In this document: positions 39,436 to 48,861 of the stretch, in pieces
How the letters are laid out: each line of letters opens with the position of its first letter
Position numbering within the stretch: the stretch's first letter is position 1
DNA from: Tenericutes bacterium MO-XQ
Lineage (GTDB): Bacteria > Bacillota_I > Bacilli_A > Acholeplasmatales > Acholeplasmataceae
DNA: 64,000 bases
Assembly (NCBI GenBank): GCA_002838185.1
Contig: CP017948.1
Location: 310,001 to 374,000 of the forward strand
Direction of reading: 5' to 3'
Notes under the pieces: model-generated
The model's database searches: none
The model's input: only the letters and a program-made list of their open reading frames with translations
What the model was told of the DNA's origin: nothing
Made by a program: the position numbers and the translations under genes

Positions 39436-39459
39436 GACAGATGACTGTCTTATTTTTTT
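39434..39459 (+). terminator. Intrinsic terminator after degV
   Basis: AGGACAG, loop ATGA, CTGTCTT followed by ATTTTTTT; overlaps the degV stop. Confidence 0.75.
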
Positions 39460-39509
39460 AAATGCTATAAAAAATACTGATTTCTTGGTATAATATAACA
39501 GGTGATAAC

Positions 39510-40658
39510 ATGAGTACATTAAAAACAGCAAAAAACGTTTTATTTGAATTAAAAAAAGCAGGATATGAAGCATATATAGTAGGTGGTGCAGTTAGAGACC
39601 ATCTTTTAAAGATGCCTTCTAATGATATAGATATCACAACAAATGCTAAACCATTTGAGGTGAGTAAAATATTTAGAACGATTCCTACAGGTATCAAATA
39701 TGGAACTGTAACAGTTTTATATAAAACCGAGAAATTTGAAGTAACCACATATCGTATTGACGGGACTTATACAAATCTACGTCATCCAGATCAAGTCACT
39801 TATAGTGATTCAGTCATCGAAGATGTTAAAAGAAGAGATTTTACAATTAACGGTCTATTAATGGATGAAAGACTTCAAGTCATTGATCATGTGGATGGGA
39901 GAACTGATCTTAAAAACAAGATGATTCGAACGATTGGTGATCCAAAACAAAGATTTGAAGAAGATGCTTTGCGTATGCTAAGAGCATTTTACTTTCAATC
40001 TAAACTGGGGTTTCAAATTGAAAAAGAAACTAGAAATGCTATTGAAGATTTAAGAGAAAACTTAAATAATGTTTCATCTGAGCGAATCTTAAATGAAATG
40101 ATCAAAATCATTCAAGGACCACATGCTAAAAAAGCATACAAATCCATGGTAACAACCAAAGTTCATGAAGTTCTACCTGGACTTAAAAAAGGGTTAGAAT
40201 ATATTCAAAACATGGAAGAGATGCCATTTGTTGATCCATTTTTCATTATGTGTTTTGCGTTAAATGATGGAGTGATTCCAAAAGCTTGGTCATTTTCAAA
40301 TAAACATAGACATCGTTATCAACAAGCAGCAACCCTAGCTAATATGAAACCTGAATTTGATGCATATATATTATATACATATGGTCTTGATTTATGCTTA
40401 ACAGCTAATAAAGTAAATCATATGCTTGGTAGATCAGAAAACTTAAGATCAGAAATCGAACAAACATATAAACATTTACCAATTCAATCTGAACTTGATC
40501 TTAAACTTAGAGCAACCGAAATCATGCAAATCACAGGTAAAAAAGCTGGTGCATGGCTTAAAGATATCCAACAAGAAATGGTACTTAAAATATTAAAAAA
40601 CGAATTAAAGAATGATAAAGATATGTTAAAATCATATATCATAGAACATGTAAAGTAG
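39510..40658 (+). CDS. cca: CCA tRNA nucleotidyltransferase
   Basis: 382 residues. Class II nucleotidyltransferase head: AYIVGGAVRDHLLKMPSNDIDITT with the metal-binding D-x-D, RRDFTINGL, and the flexible-loop/templating region EDALRMLRAFYFQSKLGF. Adds or repairs the 3' CCA of tRNAs; many tRNA genes in this group lack an encoded CCA. AGGTGATA ribosome site. Next gene starts 9 bases after the stop. Confidence 0.93.
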   Translation: MSTLKTAKNVLFELKKAGYEAYIVGGAVRDHLLKMPSNDIDITTNAKPFEVSKIFRTIPTGIKYGTVTVLYKTEKFEVTTYRIDGTYTNLRHPDQVTYSDSVIEDVKRRDFTINGLLMDERLQVIDHVDGRTDLKNKMIRTIGDPKQRFEEDALRMLRAFYFQSKLGFQIEKETRNAIEDLRENLNNVSSERILNEMIKIIQGPHAKKAYKSMVTTKVHEVLPGLKKGLEYIQNMEEMPFVDPFFIMCFALNDGVIPKAWSFSNKHRHRYQQAATLANMKPEFDAYILYTYGLDLCLTANKVNHMLGRSENLRSEIEQTYKHLPIQSELDLKLRATEIMQITGKKAGAWLKDIQQEMVLKILKNELKNDKDMLKSYIIEHVK

Positions 40659-40667
40659 GTGAATCAC

Positions 40668-41588
40668 ATGCAATTATTAGAAAATGAATTATATAAAATG
40701 ATTGGTAAAGTTGAAAGTATTAATACAGGCGCTCACTTTGCAAATACAACCATTTTAACTGAAGAAAACGAACATATTAATATTAAATTAGATTTTGAAC
40801 AACTTGGAGATATTAAATCAGGAAAAATCTATGAATTTACAGCTTTAGCAGTCGTTAAACTTGAAGATGAGCTCATCTTAAAGCTTAAGTCTTTAAAGCC
40901 TGTAGAAGAGGTATTAGAGGCTAAAGAGTTGTCAAAACTGCTCAATCACTTTTATACATACGCACCAATTCCAATGTTAGAGATTAAAGAGGGTATTGAA
41001 TCGTATTTAGACCAAATATCAAATCAAGTGTTATTAGATATTACAAAAACTATTTATAAGAAATACGAAAGAATATTTTATATGCATCCAGCAGCAACCA
41101 AGTTCCATCATGCATATGTTGGCGGGTTAAGCTATCATACATTTACAATGTTAAAACTGATTGATCCTTTTATAACAGTTTATCCTTATTTAGATAAAGA
41201 TCTTTTATATGCAGCAACCATTCTTCATGATATGTCAAAAATCACTGAAATCAGTGGTGTTGATGGAGAATATACTAAAGAAGGATTGTTAATCGGACAT
41301 CTTGTCATGCAAACTCTTGATATCGATGAAGTTGCAAAAAAACTTGGTTATAAAGATAAAGAAGAAGTTCTATTATTAAAACATATGATCTTATCACATC
41401 ACGGCCAATTACATTTTGGATCTCCTAAAAAACCACAAACAGGAGAAGCATTACTGTTATGGTTTATTGATACGATTGATTCTAAATTTACTGTATTAGG
41501 TGAAGTATTAGAAGATACAGCTGAAGGACAGTTTACACAAATGGTGAGTGTCCTTGATAAAATGAGATTTTATAAGCCAAAGAAATAA
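40668..41588 (+). CDS. yhaM: 3'-5' exoribonuclease YhaM (OB plus HD domains)
   Basis: 306 residues from ATG 40668, after TAGGTGA. N-terminal OB-like domain (INTGAHFANTTILTEEN...), then an HD domain with AATKFHHAYVGGLSYHTFTM, AATILHDMSKI and LILSHHGQLHFGSPKKPQTGEA. YhaM trims single-stranded RNA ends, mostly in Firmicutes. Cotranscribed with cca and followed by a terminator. Confidence 0.9.
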   Translation: MQLLENELYKMIGKVESINTGAHFANTTILTEENEHINIKLDFEQLGDIKSGKIYEFTALAVVKLEDELILKLKSLKPVEEVLEAKELSKLLNHFYTYAPIPMLEIKEGIESYLDQISNQVLLDITKTIYKKYERIFYMHPAATKFHHAYVGGLSYHTFTMLKLIDPFITVYPYLDKDLLYAATILHDMSKITEISGVDGEYTKEGLLIGHLVMQTLDIDEVAKKLGYKDKEEVLLLKHMILSHHGQLHFGSPKKPQTGEALLLWFIDTIDSKFTVLGEVLEDTAEGQFTQMVSVLDKMRFYKPKK

Positions 41589-41631
41589 GCACAATATACA
41601 CTTATAGATAAATCTGAAACATAAACATAAG

Positions 41632-41663
41632 CTAGGGCATTAATATAATGTTCTAGTTTTTTT
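41632..41663 (+). terminator. Intrinsic terminator after yhaM
   Basis: CTAGGGCATT, 5-base loop, AATGTTCTAG (10 bp, two G-U pairs), then seven T. Confidence 0.85.
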
Positions 41664-41755
41664 AATTTCATATATGAAGTCTCAGCTGGATTGGTATGGA
41701 AATTAAACAGTGGGTTATGATACCATATGCATAGAGAATGAAAGGAATAATAACT

Positions 41756-42100
41756 ATGCCAAGCAACAACAGTAAGTACTCACAAGAAATGAGAGAGAAA
41801 ACCGTTAAGTTCATTCTTGATTCAAAAAAGTCAGCGACGTCAGTTGCAGAAGAACTTGGTATTGATGTGAACACGGTCTGTAGATGGGTAAGAGACTATA
41901 GAAGAAAAAACAATTTACCATCATACGCAGAAGAAAAAGGAATAGTAAAAAGAGAATACAAAAGAAAAGATGAAAAAGATCTTAAGATAAAAGAACTAGA
42001 AAAAGAACTCAAACAAAAGAACAAACTTCTAGAGGAAGAGAAAGAGAAGGTGGAGATCTTAAAAAAATCCCTGCGCATCTTTACGGAACATCACGAATGA
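41756..42100 (+). CDS. IS3-family OrfA (helix-turn-helix)
   Basis: 114 residues from ATG 41756. Helix-turn-helix SYSQEMREKTVKFIL-type region: residues about 5-50 with SATSVAEELGIDVNTVCRWVRDY, then a charged leucine-zipper coiled coil (LKIKELEKELKQKNKLLEEEKEKV). Binds the IS ends. A seven-A run at 42061-42067 near its end is in the right phase for -1 frameshifting into orfB; orfB also has its own ATG overlapping the orfA stop as ATGA. Confidence 0.9.
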   Translation: MPSNNSKYSQEMREKTVKFILDSKKSATSVAEELGIDVNTVCRWVRDYRRKNNLPSYAEEKGIVKREYKRKDEKDLKIKELEKELKQKNKLLEEEKEKVEILKKSLRIFTEHHE

Positions 42101-42975
42101 AATATGAAGCGATTCATGAATTGACCTCGGAACATAGCGTGAGGAAGATGTGCATCGTATTAAGAGTAAAAGAACGAGGCTACTATCAATGGCTGAAACA
42201 AGAAAGACGAAGAAACGAGAAAAAACAGACAGAGATAGGATTAATACAAACAGTAACAAAAACATTTCATGACAGTAAAGAAGTCTATGGAAGTAGGAAG
42301 ATCCACAGAAAATTAACAAATAAAGGATATGAGATAAGCGAATACAAAGTACGCCAAATCATGCGTCAAAACGGGTTGTATTCGGTTATTAGAAAGAAAT
42401 ATAAGGCATATTCATATAAGAAGCTAAATACAAGATATTCTAAGGATTTATTAAGACAAAACTTTAGACCTGAAGAACCAAACAAAGTATGGGTAAGTGA
42501 CATTACCTATGTTAAGACTACTTTAGGATGGTATTACCTAGCCTGTGTTATGGATTTATATAACCGAGAAATCATCGGATATGCATCCAGTAAGCATATT
42601 GATACTGAATTAGTAAAAAGAGCAGTAGGAAACGCCATTGCAAAATATCCCAATGTGGAATGTACAATATTCCACAGTGATAGAGGCAGTCAATACGCGA
42701 GCTCTGGACTCAAAAACATCCTAGAAGAGAATGGGATGATACAAAGTATGTCTAGATCAGGATGTCCATTTGATAACTCATGTATTGAAAGTTTCTTTGC
42801 ATGTCTAAAGAAAGAATGTATCTATAGAAAACAATATGTAAATCCATCTGAAGTAGATATGGATCTCTTTGAATATATTGAACTATTTTATAACAGAAAG
42901 AGAATGCATTCTTACTTGAATTATCTTTCTCCAATAAGTTATAGAATTCAAAATAAGGCTTTTATATCAGCCTAA
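42097..42975 (+). CDS. IS3-family OrfB transposase (DDE)
   Basis: 292 residues from ATG 42097; the frame is open back to the A7 slip site at 42061, giving an OrfAB fusion. DDE motifs: WVSDITYVKTTLGWYYLACVMD, IFHSDRGSQYASSG and CIESFFACLKKE. Ends RMHSYLNYLSPISYR, the typical rve C-terminus. Intact, so possibly active. Confidence 0.94.
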   Translation: MKYEAIHELTSEHSVRKMCIVLRVKERGYYQWLKQERRRNEKKQTEIGLIQTVTKTFHDSKEVYGSRKIHRKLTNKGYEISEYKVRQIMRQNGLYSVIRKKYKAYSYKKLNTRYSKDLLRQNFRPEEPNKVWVSDITYVKTTLGWYYLACVMDLYNREIIGYASSKHIDTELVKRAVGNAIAKYPNVECTIFHSDRGSQYASSGLKNILEENGMIQSMSRSGCPFDNSCIESFFACLKKECIYRKQYVNPSEVDMDLFEYIELFYNRKRMHSYLNYLSPISYRIQNKAFISA

Positions 42976-43053
42976 TGAATGATATAATTCTATGTATAAA
43001 GATGCATTAATAAATACTGTTAAAAATTCTACTAATCCAGAAAGGTATTAATC

Positions 43054-43545
43054 ATGAAAAAGACCATATTATTTTTATTTTTAATAACATTCAGTTTAAT
43101 ATTAACGAGTTGCATAGATTACTCGAATTACAAAGATGTTAAAATACCTGATGAAAATATAGGCACCGTAAAGATACCTAACCATTGGGAGTTTAAAGTT
43201 ATTGATGATTGGATACAGATAATAGATACAGAAAAAGATGAAATCATAGGTATACAATGGGATAAAGGTTTATATTATTATGTGGGTACGGTTTTATATG
43301 ATGAAAGATTATTTAACCCATATTTTGATGATTATGAGCGTGTGAAAAGTGACTTAAAGAGCGGCAATTCAAATGGTGCTCAATGGGGAGATAATACATG
43401 GGAAATGTCTAGTATTTCATATGATTATAAGTTTTTGCTATTCAATGGTTCAGAAGATAGCTCTTATAATATTCGAATCATTATGATTGATAATTCAATA
43501 GAAGATAGTGTTTTAAGCGATATTGCAAAGTCATACAAAAGATAA
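43054..43545 (+). CDS. Predicted lipoprotein of unknown function
   Basis: 163 residues. Signal peptide with lipobox LILTSC (Cys23). The mature part has an alternating strand pattern (IGTVKIPNHWEFKVIDDWIQIIDTEKDEIIGIQW) and many aromatic residues. No family recognised. It starts 13 bases outside the right end of IS3 copy 1; its AAAGG ribosome site is just beyond the inverted repeat. Given the toxin remnants nearby, an immunity lipoprotein is possible. Confidence 0.6.
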   Translation: MKKTILFLFLITFSLILTSCIDYSNYKDVKIPDENIGTVKIPNHWEFKVIDDWIQIIDTEKDEIIGIQWDKGLYYYVGTVLYDERLFNPYFDDYERVKSDLKSGNSNGAQWGDNTWEMSSISYDYKFLLFNGSEDSSYNIRIIMIDNSIEDSVLSDIAKSYKR

Positions 43546-43643
43546 CATCAAAAGTTCTCAAAGTTTAGTTTCGCATACTAAACTGTACTTGTGTTAAATG
43601 TGACTAAACATTATGGGATTCATTGAATCGAATCTTTAGACTG

Positions 43644-43673
43644 AGGAGTGTTGAAAGTAACATTCCTTTTTTG
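43644..43673 (+). terminator. Intrinsic terminator
   Basis: AGGAGTGTT, loop GAAAGT, AACATTCCT then TTTTT; 9 bp with one G-U. Confidence 0.75.
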
Positions 43674-43719
43674 ATGTTTAAAAAAATTAAAAATTTAGTG
43701 ATTCCACATTATGTCATAA

Positions 43720-43932
43720 GTGCTTCATATACTTGTGTATATAGAGGTGTTGAAACATCTGAAAAAAGAAAAATTCAACAAAATAAAAGTTAAAACTTAT
43801 GCTTCTGCTTATTATAAAGATGAAGAAGATAAAACTATTCAAAAAATAGTTTTAAAACTCATAGAAAAAGAAATAGAGGGCAAGGTTTCAAGTGATGAAG
43901 CAAGCAAACAACATAACAGCACTTTATTGTAG
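43720..43932 (+). CDS. Small basic hypothetical protein ahead of a serine recombinase
   Basis: 70 codons, GTG start, uncertain. Lys-rich and helical (KKEKFNKIKVKTYASAYYKDEEDKTIQKIVLKLIEKEIEGKVSS). It overlaps the recombinase gene by about 38 bases. Small genes often precede large serine recombinases in conjugative elements and transposons, but I do not recognise this one. Better starts may exist near the AGAGGTG at 43742. Confidence 0.35.
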   Translation: MLHILVYIEVLKHLKKEKFNKIKVKTYASAYYKDEEDKTIQKIVLKLIEKEIEGKVSSDEASKQHNSTLL

Positions 43933-45500
43933 GTTATCCAGAGATGATGATTACAACGGTGATAGCTTAAGTATTAAGAATCAAAAGGAAATGTTAGCAG
44001 AGTATGCAATAGTTAATGGCTTTGAAAATCATGAATTTTATGTGGATGACGGATATTCAGGGACTTCATTTGAAAGACCTGATTTTGGAAGATTACTAAG
44101 TGATATTGAAAAGGGAAAAGTCGGTACGGTTATTACTAAAGATCTTTCAAGACTAGGTCGTAATTATTTGAAAACTGGTTTCTACATTGAATCTTACTTT
44201 CCAAAGCACAACATTAGATTTATCGCGATTAATGATAGTGTTGACAGCAACAAAGAATCTAATGACTTCACACCATTTAAAAATATCATTAATGAATGGT
44301 ATGCCAAAGACATCAGTAAGAAGATTAAATCAGCATATCGTTCTAAGGCATTAAAAGGTGAATTTACCGGTCCTTATGCACCATATGGCTATAAGAAAGA
44401 TCCCGAGAATAAATATCACTTAATCATAGATTTAGAAACATCCCCTATTATTAAAAGAATCTTTGATTATGCATTAGACGGTCTTACATCTTTTAAAATA
44501 GCAAGTCTCTTTAAAAAAGAGGGCATTTTAAAACCTAGAGCCAAAATGATGAAGGACTTAGGAAAGTATGTTTCTGAGAAGTTTGTTAAATATCCCTATG
44601 ACTGGAGTCAACAAACAATCTTTAGCATTTTAAAAATCAGAGAATACTTAGGACATATTGTCTGTAATAAAAATACATCCAAATCATTTAAAGATAGAAG
44701 TCTAATCAAGTTACCTAAAGATGAATGGATAGAGGTTAAAAATATGCATGAATCAATCATTGATGAAAAAACATTTGATGAGGTTCAAAAAATCATTTCA
44801 GTTAAAAAGAAGAAGTTAAAAGATGCAGACGAACCACAAATCTTTATTGGACTACTGAGGTGTCCAGATTGTGGCAGAACACTATCATTTAAAAGAACTA
44901 AGGATAGAAAGAGTTATGGACAATATGCATGTACAACATTTAGAACTTTTGGCAAGTCTTATTGTTCGATGCATTACATTAGTTATAAGAATTTATATAA
45001 TGTTGTTTTAGATGATATCATAGCACATATCAAACAAGGTAATCTAAACGAAAAAGTGTTTCTAAGTCAAATCCAGGAAAAAGATAACAGTAACATTAAA
45101 AACGTATTGCACAATTGAAAAATGAAATATCATTTAATCAAAAACGGATTCAAACTTTGGATGTAGTCATCAGCAAGTTATACGAGGATCACGCTATCGA
45201 TAAAGTAGATGATAAAAGGTTTAGAAACTTACTTAAAGGGTATGAAGAGGAACAAGAAAGTTTAAAAATGAGCAATGAAGAAAAAACAAACAGGATTATT
45301 GAAGCAAGTTCAAAGACAAAAAACGCTAATCAGTTTATGAGTATTATTAAAAATATACAGATATCAAGGAACTTGATTCAAGAATATTAAATGAATTCAT
45401 TGATAAGATAATTGTTCATGAACCAGATTATGAAGAAAATGTGAGAAAGCAACAAGTTGATATTCATTATAAGTTTATTGGTAAGTTAACGACAGAATGA
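43895..45500 (+). pseudogene. Large serine recombinase broken by two frameshifts
   Basis: N-terminal resolvase domain ITALYCRLSRDDDYNGDSLSIKNQ (catalytic Ser in the YCRLS region), VDDGYSGTSFERPDF and KDLSRLGRNYL; recombinase domain with APYGYKKDPENKYHLIID; zinc ribbon CPDCGR...YACTT. The frame breaks in the five-A run at 45098-45102 (protein would continue KRIAQLKNEISF), and again in the five-A run just before TAT at 45354 (would continue YTDIKELDSRILNEFIDK), ending at TGA 45498. Adding one A at each place restores one continuous protein. Relative of the TnpX/Tn4451 and ICE recombinases. Confidence 0.85.
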
Positions 45501-45574
45501 GCAATTTTGTCGTTTTGACTTTATAATAGATAGTTTAACTGCTATAATTAGGGTGAATTAAGTCATAAATACTG

Positions 45575-46183
45575 ATGTTCCTATATTTATACAACACTCC
45601 AGTGATGTATGTAGATAATACCGGAACATTACCAGAATGGATAGAAGATATAGGTAGATTTTTTTGTGGGGCTATAATAACTTTATCAGCAATTGTTTTA
45701 ACGACAACAACAGTTTTACTGTTATTAATTCCTGGTGCAGCATCTGTTCCGCTATTTACATTAAATATGGCTGCCTATGGAGCTATGTTAATGCTTTCAC
45801 CATTTAGTGGGAAAATAAAATCAGATATGAGTAATATAGGATGGAATCCATTTAATGATGATGAATCATTAGTACTTTCATCTAGCAATATATCATTTTA
45901 TAAAAGTGTGTTTGTTATAAGATACGGTGGTAAATCAACAATAGGAGGGGGCATTTCATTTTTAGTGATTGGTATTGGACGCGGAGAGACTAGACTTTCT
46001 ACTGTAAGACATGAATATGGACATCACAAACAACAGCGACTACTAGGACTAGGATTATATACTCCAGTTGTAGCAATACCATCTTTGATTAGCGCAGCAA
46101 CATCATCTAATAATACGCATTCAAATCGATGGTATGAAAAATGGGCAACTAATTGGGGTAATCGTGGTTTTATATGGTGGTAA
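45575..46183 (+). pseudogene. C-terminal remnant of an Rhs-type polymorphic toxin with a metallopeptidase-like end
   Basis: 202 codons. It opens with YLYNTPVMYVDNTGTLPEW, which resembles the end of Rhs cores (N-x-Y-x-Y-x-x-N-P-V-x-x-x-D-P-x-G), so the long repeat region is missing upstream. A hydrophobic segment follows (residues about 32-75), then a toxin-like tip with TVRHEYGHHKQQRLLG, an H-E-x-x-H zinc protease pattern, and NRWYEKWATNWG. The ATG at 45575 lacks a ribosome site, so it is probably not expressed as such. A lipoprotein gene follows after 41 bases. Family call is by motif memory. Confidence 0.6.
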
Positions 46184-46224
46184 TTATAAAAAGAGAATAA
46201 ATTTATCAAAAAGGAGTTGAAAAC

Positions 46225-46749
46225 ATGTTTAAAGTAAAGAAAATGCTTATGTTAATAGTCACAATTATATTAGGAGTACTATTAGTCTCATGCGATTACT
46301 CATATTACTTATACTATAATTCTGATGGTACTGATTTATTTGTTGACAAAGATGTTAGTAGTATTGAGTTGATTCAATATGAAAACATTAACACTCGTAA
46401 TAATCCATTAGATAAAGAAGATTTTGACATAAGAAAGCTAGAAGTATTAGAAACGCTTCAAAGTGATTACATGGAAAGTTTCGTTTCAGAACTATCTCAA
46501 ATAGGTGGATTATCTGGAAAATATGAAGAAAAAATCAGTTCACCACTTGGAATGGGTATTAGAATTATTTATGAAGATCAAAGTTTTACGATTACAACCA
46601 TAACTATTATTGATGAAGTAGAAACAGTTTTTATGGGTGATTATAATCAAAATGAAGAACTTGATATGTATTTAGGTATATCATGGCAAGAGATGATTGA
46701 TGATTTTAAAGAACTCATCAACTCATATTTTGTCACACAATATAGTTGA
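46225..46749 (+). CDS. Predicted lipoprotein, possible immunity protein
   Basis: 174 residues. Signal peptide ending LLVSC (Cys23), then a Tyr-rich linker and an acidic, beta-rich domain (SSPLGMGIRIIYEDQSFTITTITIIDEVETVF). Strong AAGGAG ribosome site. It sits right after the metallopeptidase-tipped Rhs remnant, the position of an immunity gene; a surface lipoprotein would suit protection from an extracellular protease. No family recognised, so the role is inference. Confidence 0.55.
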   Translation: MFKVKKMLMLIVTIILGVLLVSCDYSYYLYYNSDGTDLFVDKDVSSIELIQYENINTRNNPLDKEDFDIRKLEVLETLQSDYMESFVSELSQIGGLSGKYEEKISSPLGMGIRIIYEDQSFTITTITIIDEVETVFMGDYNQNEELDMYLGISWQEMIDDFKELINSYFVTQYS

Positions 46750-46887
46750 TTTACAGGGAACATGCCGAATTTGTTTAAATGTTACTCAATGCTCTAAAGT
46801 TTAAAAATAGATCAATTCAGGAATTCCTTAAATAATAGGTATTTTTGTTAATTAATTTTGGTATTTGTCTATATTTTTTTCTTCTGA

Positions 46888-47088
46888 AATATATCGAGTG
46901 AGAATGCATCTTTTTTTGGATTATTGGGATTTTTAAACAAGTTTACCGAAGCAATTTACATTTCTGAAATTAGTGTCGGAGCTACAGCTTATTTTGAATC
47001 GATGCCTACACTGAATTTTCATAAATACAGAAGAACAAGATATACACAAAAAATTATAGATATAACTGATTATGATTGGGGATGTTAA
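46888..47088 (+). pseudogene. Orphan C-terminal coding fragment
   Basis: About 66 codons open after a TGA, without start or ribosome site: includes FGLLGFLNKFTEAIYISE, ATAYFESMPTLNFHKYRR and ends TDYDWGC. Amino-acid composition is protein-like and it directly overlaps the start region of the next gene. It may be a third displaced toxin tip; I cannot name the family. The remainder of 46750-46887 shows nothing. Confidence 0.35.
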
Positions 47089-47092
47089 TTCA

Positions 47093-47584
47093 ATGAAGAA
47101 AAATGTGTTTAGAGTCTTTGCAATAGAAACTATTATAATTTTTATTTACTTCTTGATGTCTATTGTTTTATATGTTTGGTTTTTAATTGATGCAACAGAT
47201 TATGAGCTAAATAGATTAGGAATTATTTTTACAATAATGTTTGTATGCTTACCACTTATCTTGTTTATCTGGAGTTTTTATACAAAATGGCCAACAATTG
47301 AACTTGATGAAAATGGTATAAAAAAATATCTATTTCATAAAGAACTAGTTTCCATGGATTGGAACCAAATTGAAGATATTAAAAAATTCAGATCAGGTTG
47401 GGTTGAATGGATTTTTATTTCATCGTCAAAGATGGAATCTAGTTCTATGAACAAGTTGAAGAAAAGAAAAGACACCATATATTTTTATGAATCAGAGAGA
47501 GCCAAAAAAATATTTTTAGATAATATACCTCAAAATATTAAAGACATTTATGAAAGCAAACCTACTAATCGGGCAGAAATATAA
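47093..47584 (+). CDS. Small membrane protein with possible PH-like tail
   Basis: 163 residues from ATG 47093 (an in-frame ATG at 47072 adds 7 residues and overlaps the previous fragment). Two transmembrane helices (about 8-30 and 45-67), then a beta-rich tail WPTIELDENGIKKYLFHKELVSMDWNQIEDIKKF, which looks like the PH-like fold of bacterial membrane proteins. The plan is shared with 3154-3621, another gene next to a toxin remnant. Confidence 0.55.
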   Translation: MKKNVFRVFAIETIIIFIYFLMSIVLYVWFLIDATDYELNRLGIIFTIMFVCLPLILFIWSFYTKWPTIELDENGIKKYLFHKELVSMDWNQIEDIKKFRSGWVEWIFISSSKMESSSMNKLKKRKDTIYFYESERAKKIFLDNIPQNIKDIYESKPTNRAEI

Positions 47585-47871
47585 GCATTAGTTGTATTGG
47601 GATTTTATGATTACATCAGTGATATATGTTGTTTAAGTAACGATTTTCCAAGTCAGATATTTACATTTTTTCTATTACACCTACAATTTATGTCCTTTCT
47701 CAAATAGAATGATAACGTGATTATATGTGGTTATGGTTGGATGAGAAGTTGGAGGTCCTATTTTTTGGTGAGTTGATCATGATTACACATTGTAATAAAA
47801 TAATCTGATTAGATAATTAAAGAGTAACATTTATAAGTGATAAATAGAAAAAGGTAAAGAATTTTTTAAAG
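47585..47871. other. Intergenic stretch with no recognisable gene
   Basis: 287 AT-rich bases between the membrane-protein gene and IS3 copy 2. No open frame of note, no ribosome site leading to a frame and no convincing terminator was seen. Confidence 0.6.
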
Positions 47872-47916
47872 TGGACCCAATGTCAAGGACACTTTAAAAA
47901 AAGGAAGTAATATTAA

Positions 47917-48861
47917 TTAAGGTGTAGATTCCTTTAGAGGAATTTCACCTTTTTGTTTTGTTATTAGTAAATCTCTGTATTTGATAGGTGGTAATCTATC
48001 CAATTTTCTTTGTGGTTTATAGTTGTTGTAATAGTCCAGAAAATGATCTATCTTCACTAATGCTTGTTCGATTGTTTCACAATCACTCAGATCTACATGA
48101 TCTTTGTACGTTCCAAAGAAAGATTCTATTGGAGCGTTGTCCCAACAATTCCCGCGACGTGACATGGATTGTGTTATTTTGTACCTACTAAGAAAGTCTC
48201 CAAAGTCATTTGATGCATAATGACTTCCTTGATCTGAATGAATGATCATATCATTGTTCTCGTCAAATAATGGATGCTTTGTTAGGTTATCTAGCGTTTC
48301 CATCACGAAATCCATTCTAAGCGATGTTGATGCTGCTCTTGCGACTATTTCCCCTGTTTGGCTATCCTTGATTGCTGACAGGAATCCTCGTCTGTTCTTT
48401 CTCCCAAAACTGAAATATGTTATGTCTGTTAAAAGAACTGCGAATGGTCTTCCTGGTTTGAAATTACGCATCACATGGTCTTCATGTATATGATGACCTT
48501 TTATACTTTTAGCCATTCTTTTATATGGATTGGCCTTTCTAATCGGACAAATAATCTCGTATTTTCTCATGACTCGTTGTATTCTTTTACGATTCATGAT
48601 GATTCCATATTCGTTTAAGAGAAAATCCTTGATTTCTCTTGATCCTTTCTTGTAACCTTTAAACTTGTATACTTCAATAATTAAATCTAGTAAGGCTTGA
48701 TCCTCTTCCTCACGGATTTCTCTTCGTTTAATTGCTTTAGGACTGAAATAATTGTAATATCCACTTCTAGATACCTCAGCTTCATCACATAAGAATGTAA
48801 CCATTCTTGTGTAACCATTCTCATCGATGATTTCTTTGATTAATTCATAGATTATTTGTGT
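47917..48861 (-). CDS. IS3-family OrfB transposase (copy 2)
   Basis: Frame open from the slip site at 48861; an internal ATG at 48804 gives 295 residues. Pre-ATG segment reads IIYELIKEIIDENGYTR and joins EVSRSGYYNYF. DDE motifs: LTDITYFSFGRKNRRGFLSAIKD, IIHSDQGSHYASNDF, and DNAPIESFFGTYKDH. No ribosome site precedes the ATG, so -1 frameshifting from OrfA is the likely route. Confidence 0.93.
   Translation of the reverse strand, partial: TQIIYELIKEIIDENGYTRMVTFLCDEAEVSRSGYYNYFSPKAIKRREIREEEDQALLDLIIEVYKFKGYKKGSREIKDFLLNEYGIIMNRKRIQRVMRKYEIICPIRKANPYKRMAKSIKGHHIHEDHVMRNFKPGRPFAVLLTDITYFSFGRKNRRGFLSAIKDSQTGEIVARAASTSLRMDFVMETLDNLTKHPLFDENNDMIIHSDQGSHYASNDFGDFLSRYKITQSMSRRGNCWDNAPIESFFGTYKDHVDLSDCETIEQALVKIDHFLDYYNNYKPQRKLDRLPPIKYRDLLITKQKGEIPLKESTP

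Larger units (their letters stand above)
41686..43040 (+). mobile_element. IS3-family insertion sequence (copy 1, IS150-like)
   Basis: Imperfect terminal repeats: CTGGATTGGTA...AAACAGT at the left (from 41686) and its counterpart ACTGTT...TACTAATCCAG ending at 43040. It encodes overlapping orfA and orfB. No clear target duplication. It is inserted 23 bases after the yhaM terminator. Confidence 0.8.

Noticed and set aside
45501-45574. Promoter for the Rhs remnant (TTGACT and TATAAT)
   Set aside because: The spacer between the two hexamers is 22 bases, too long for a functional pair.
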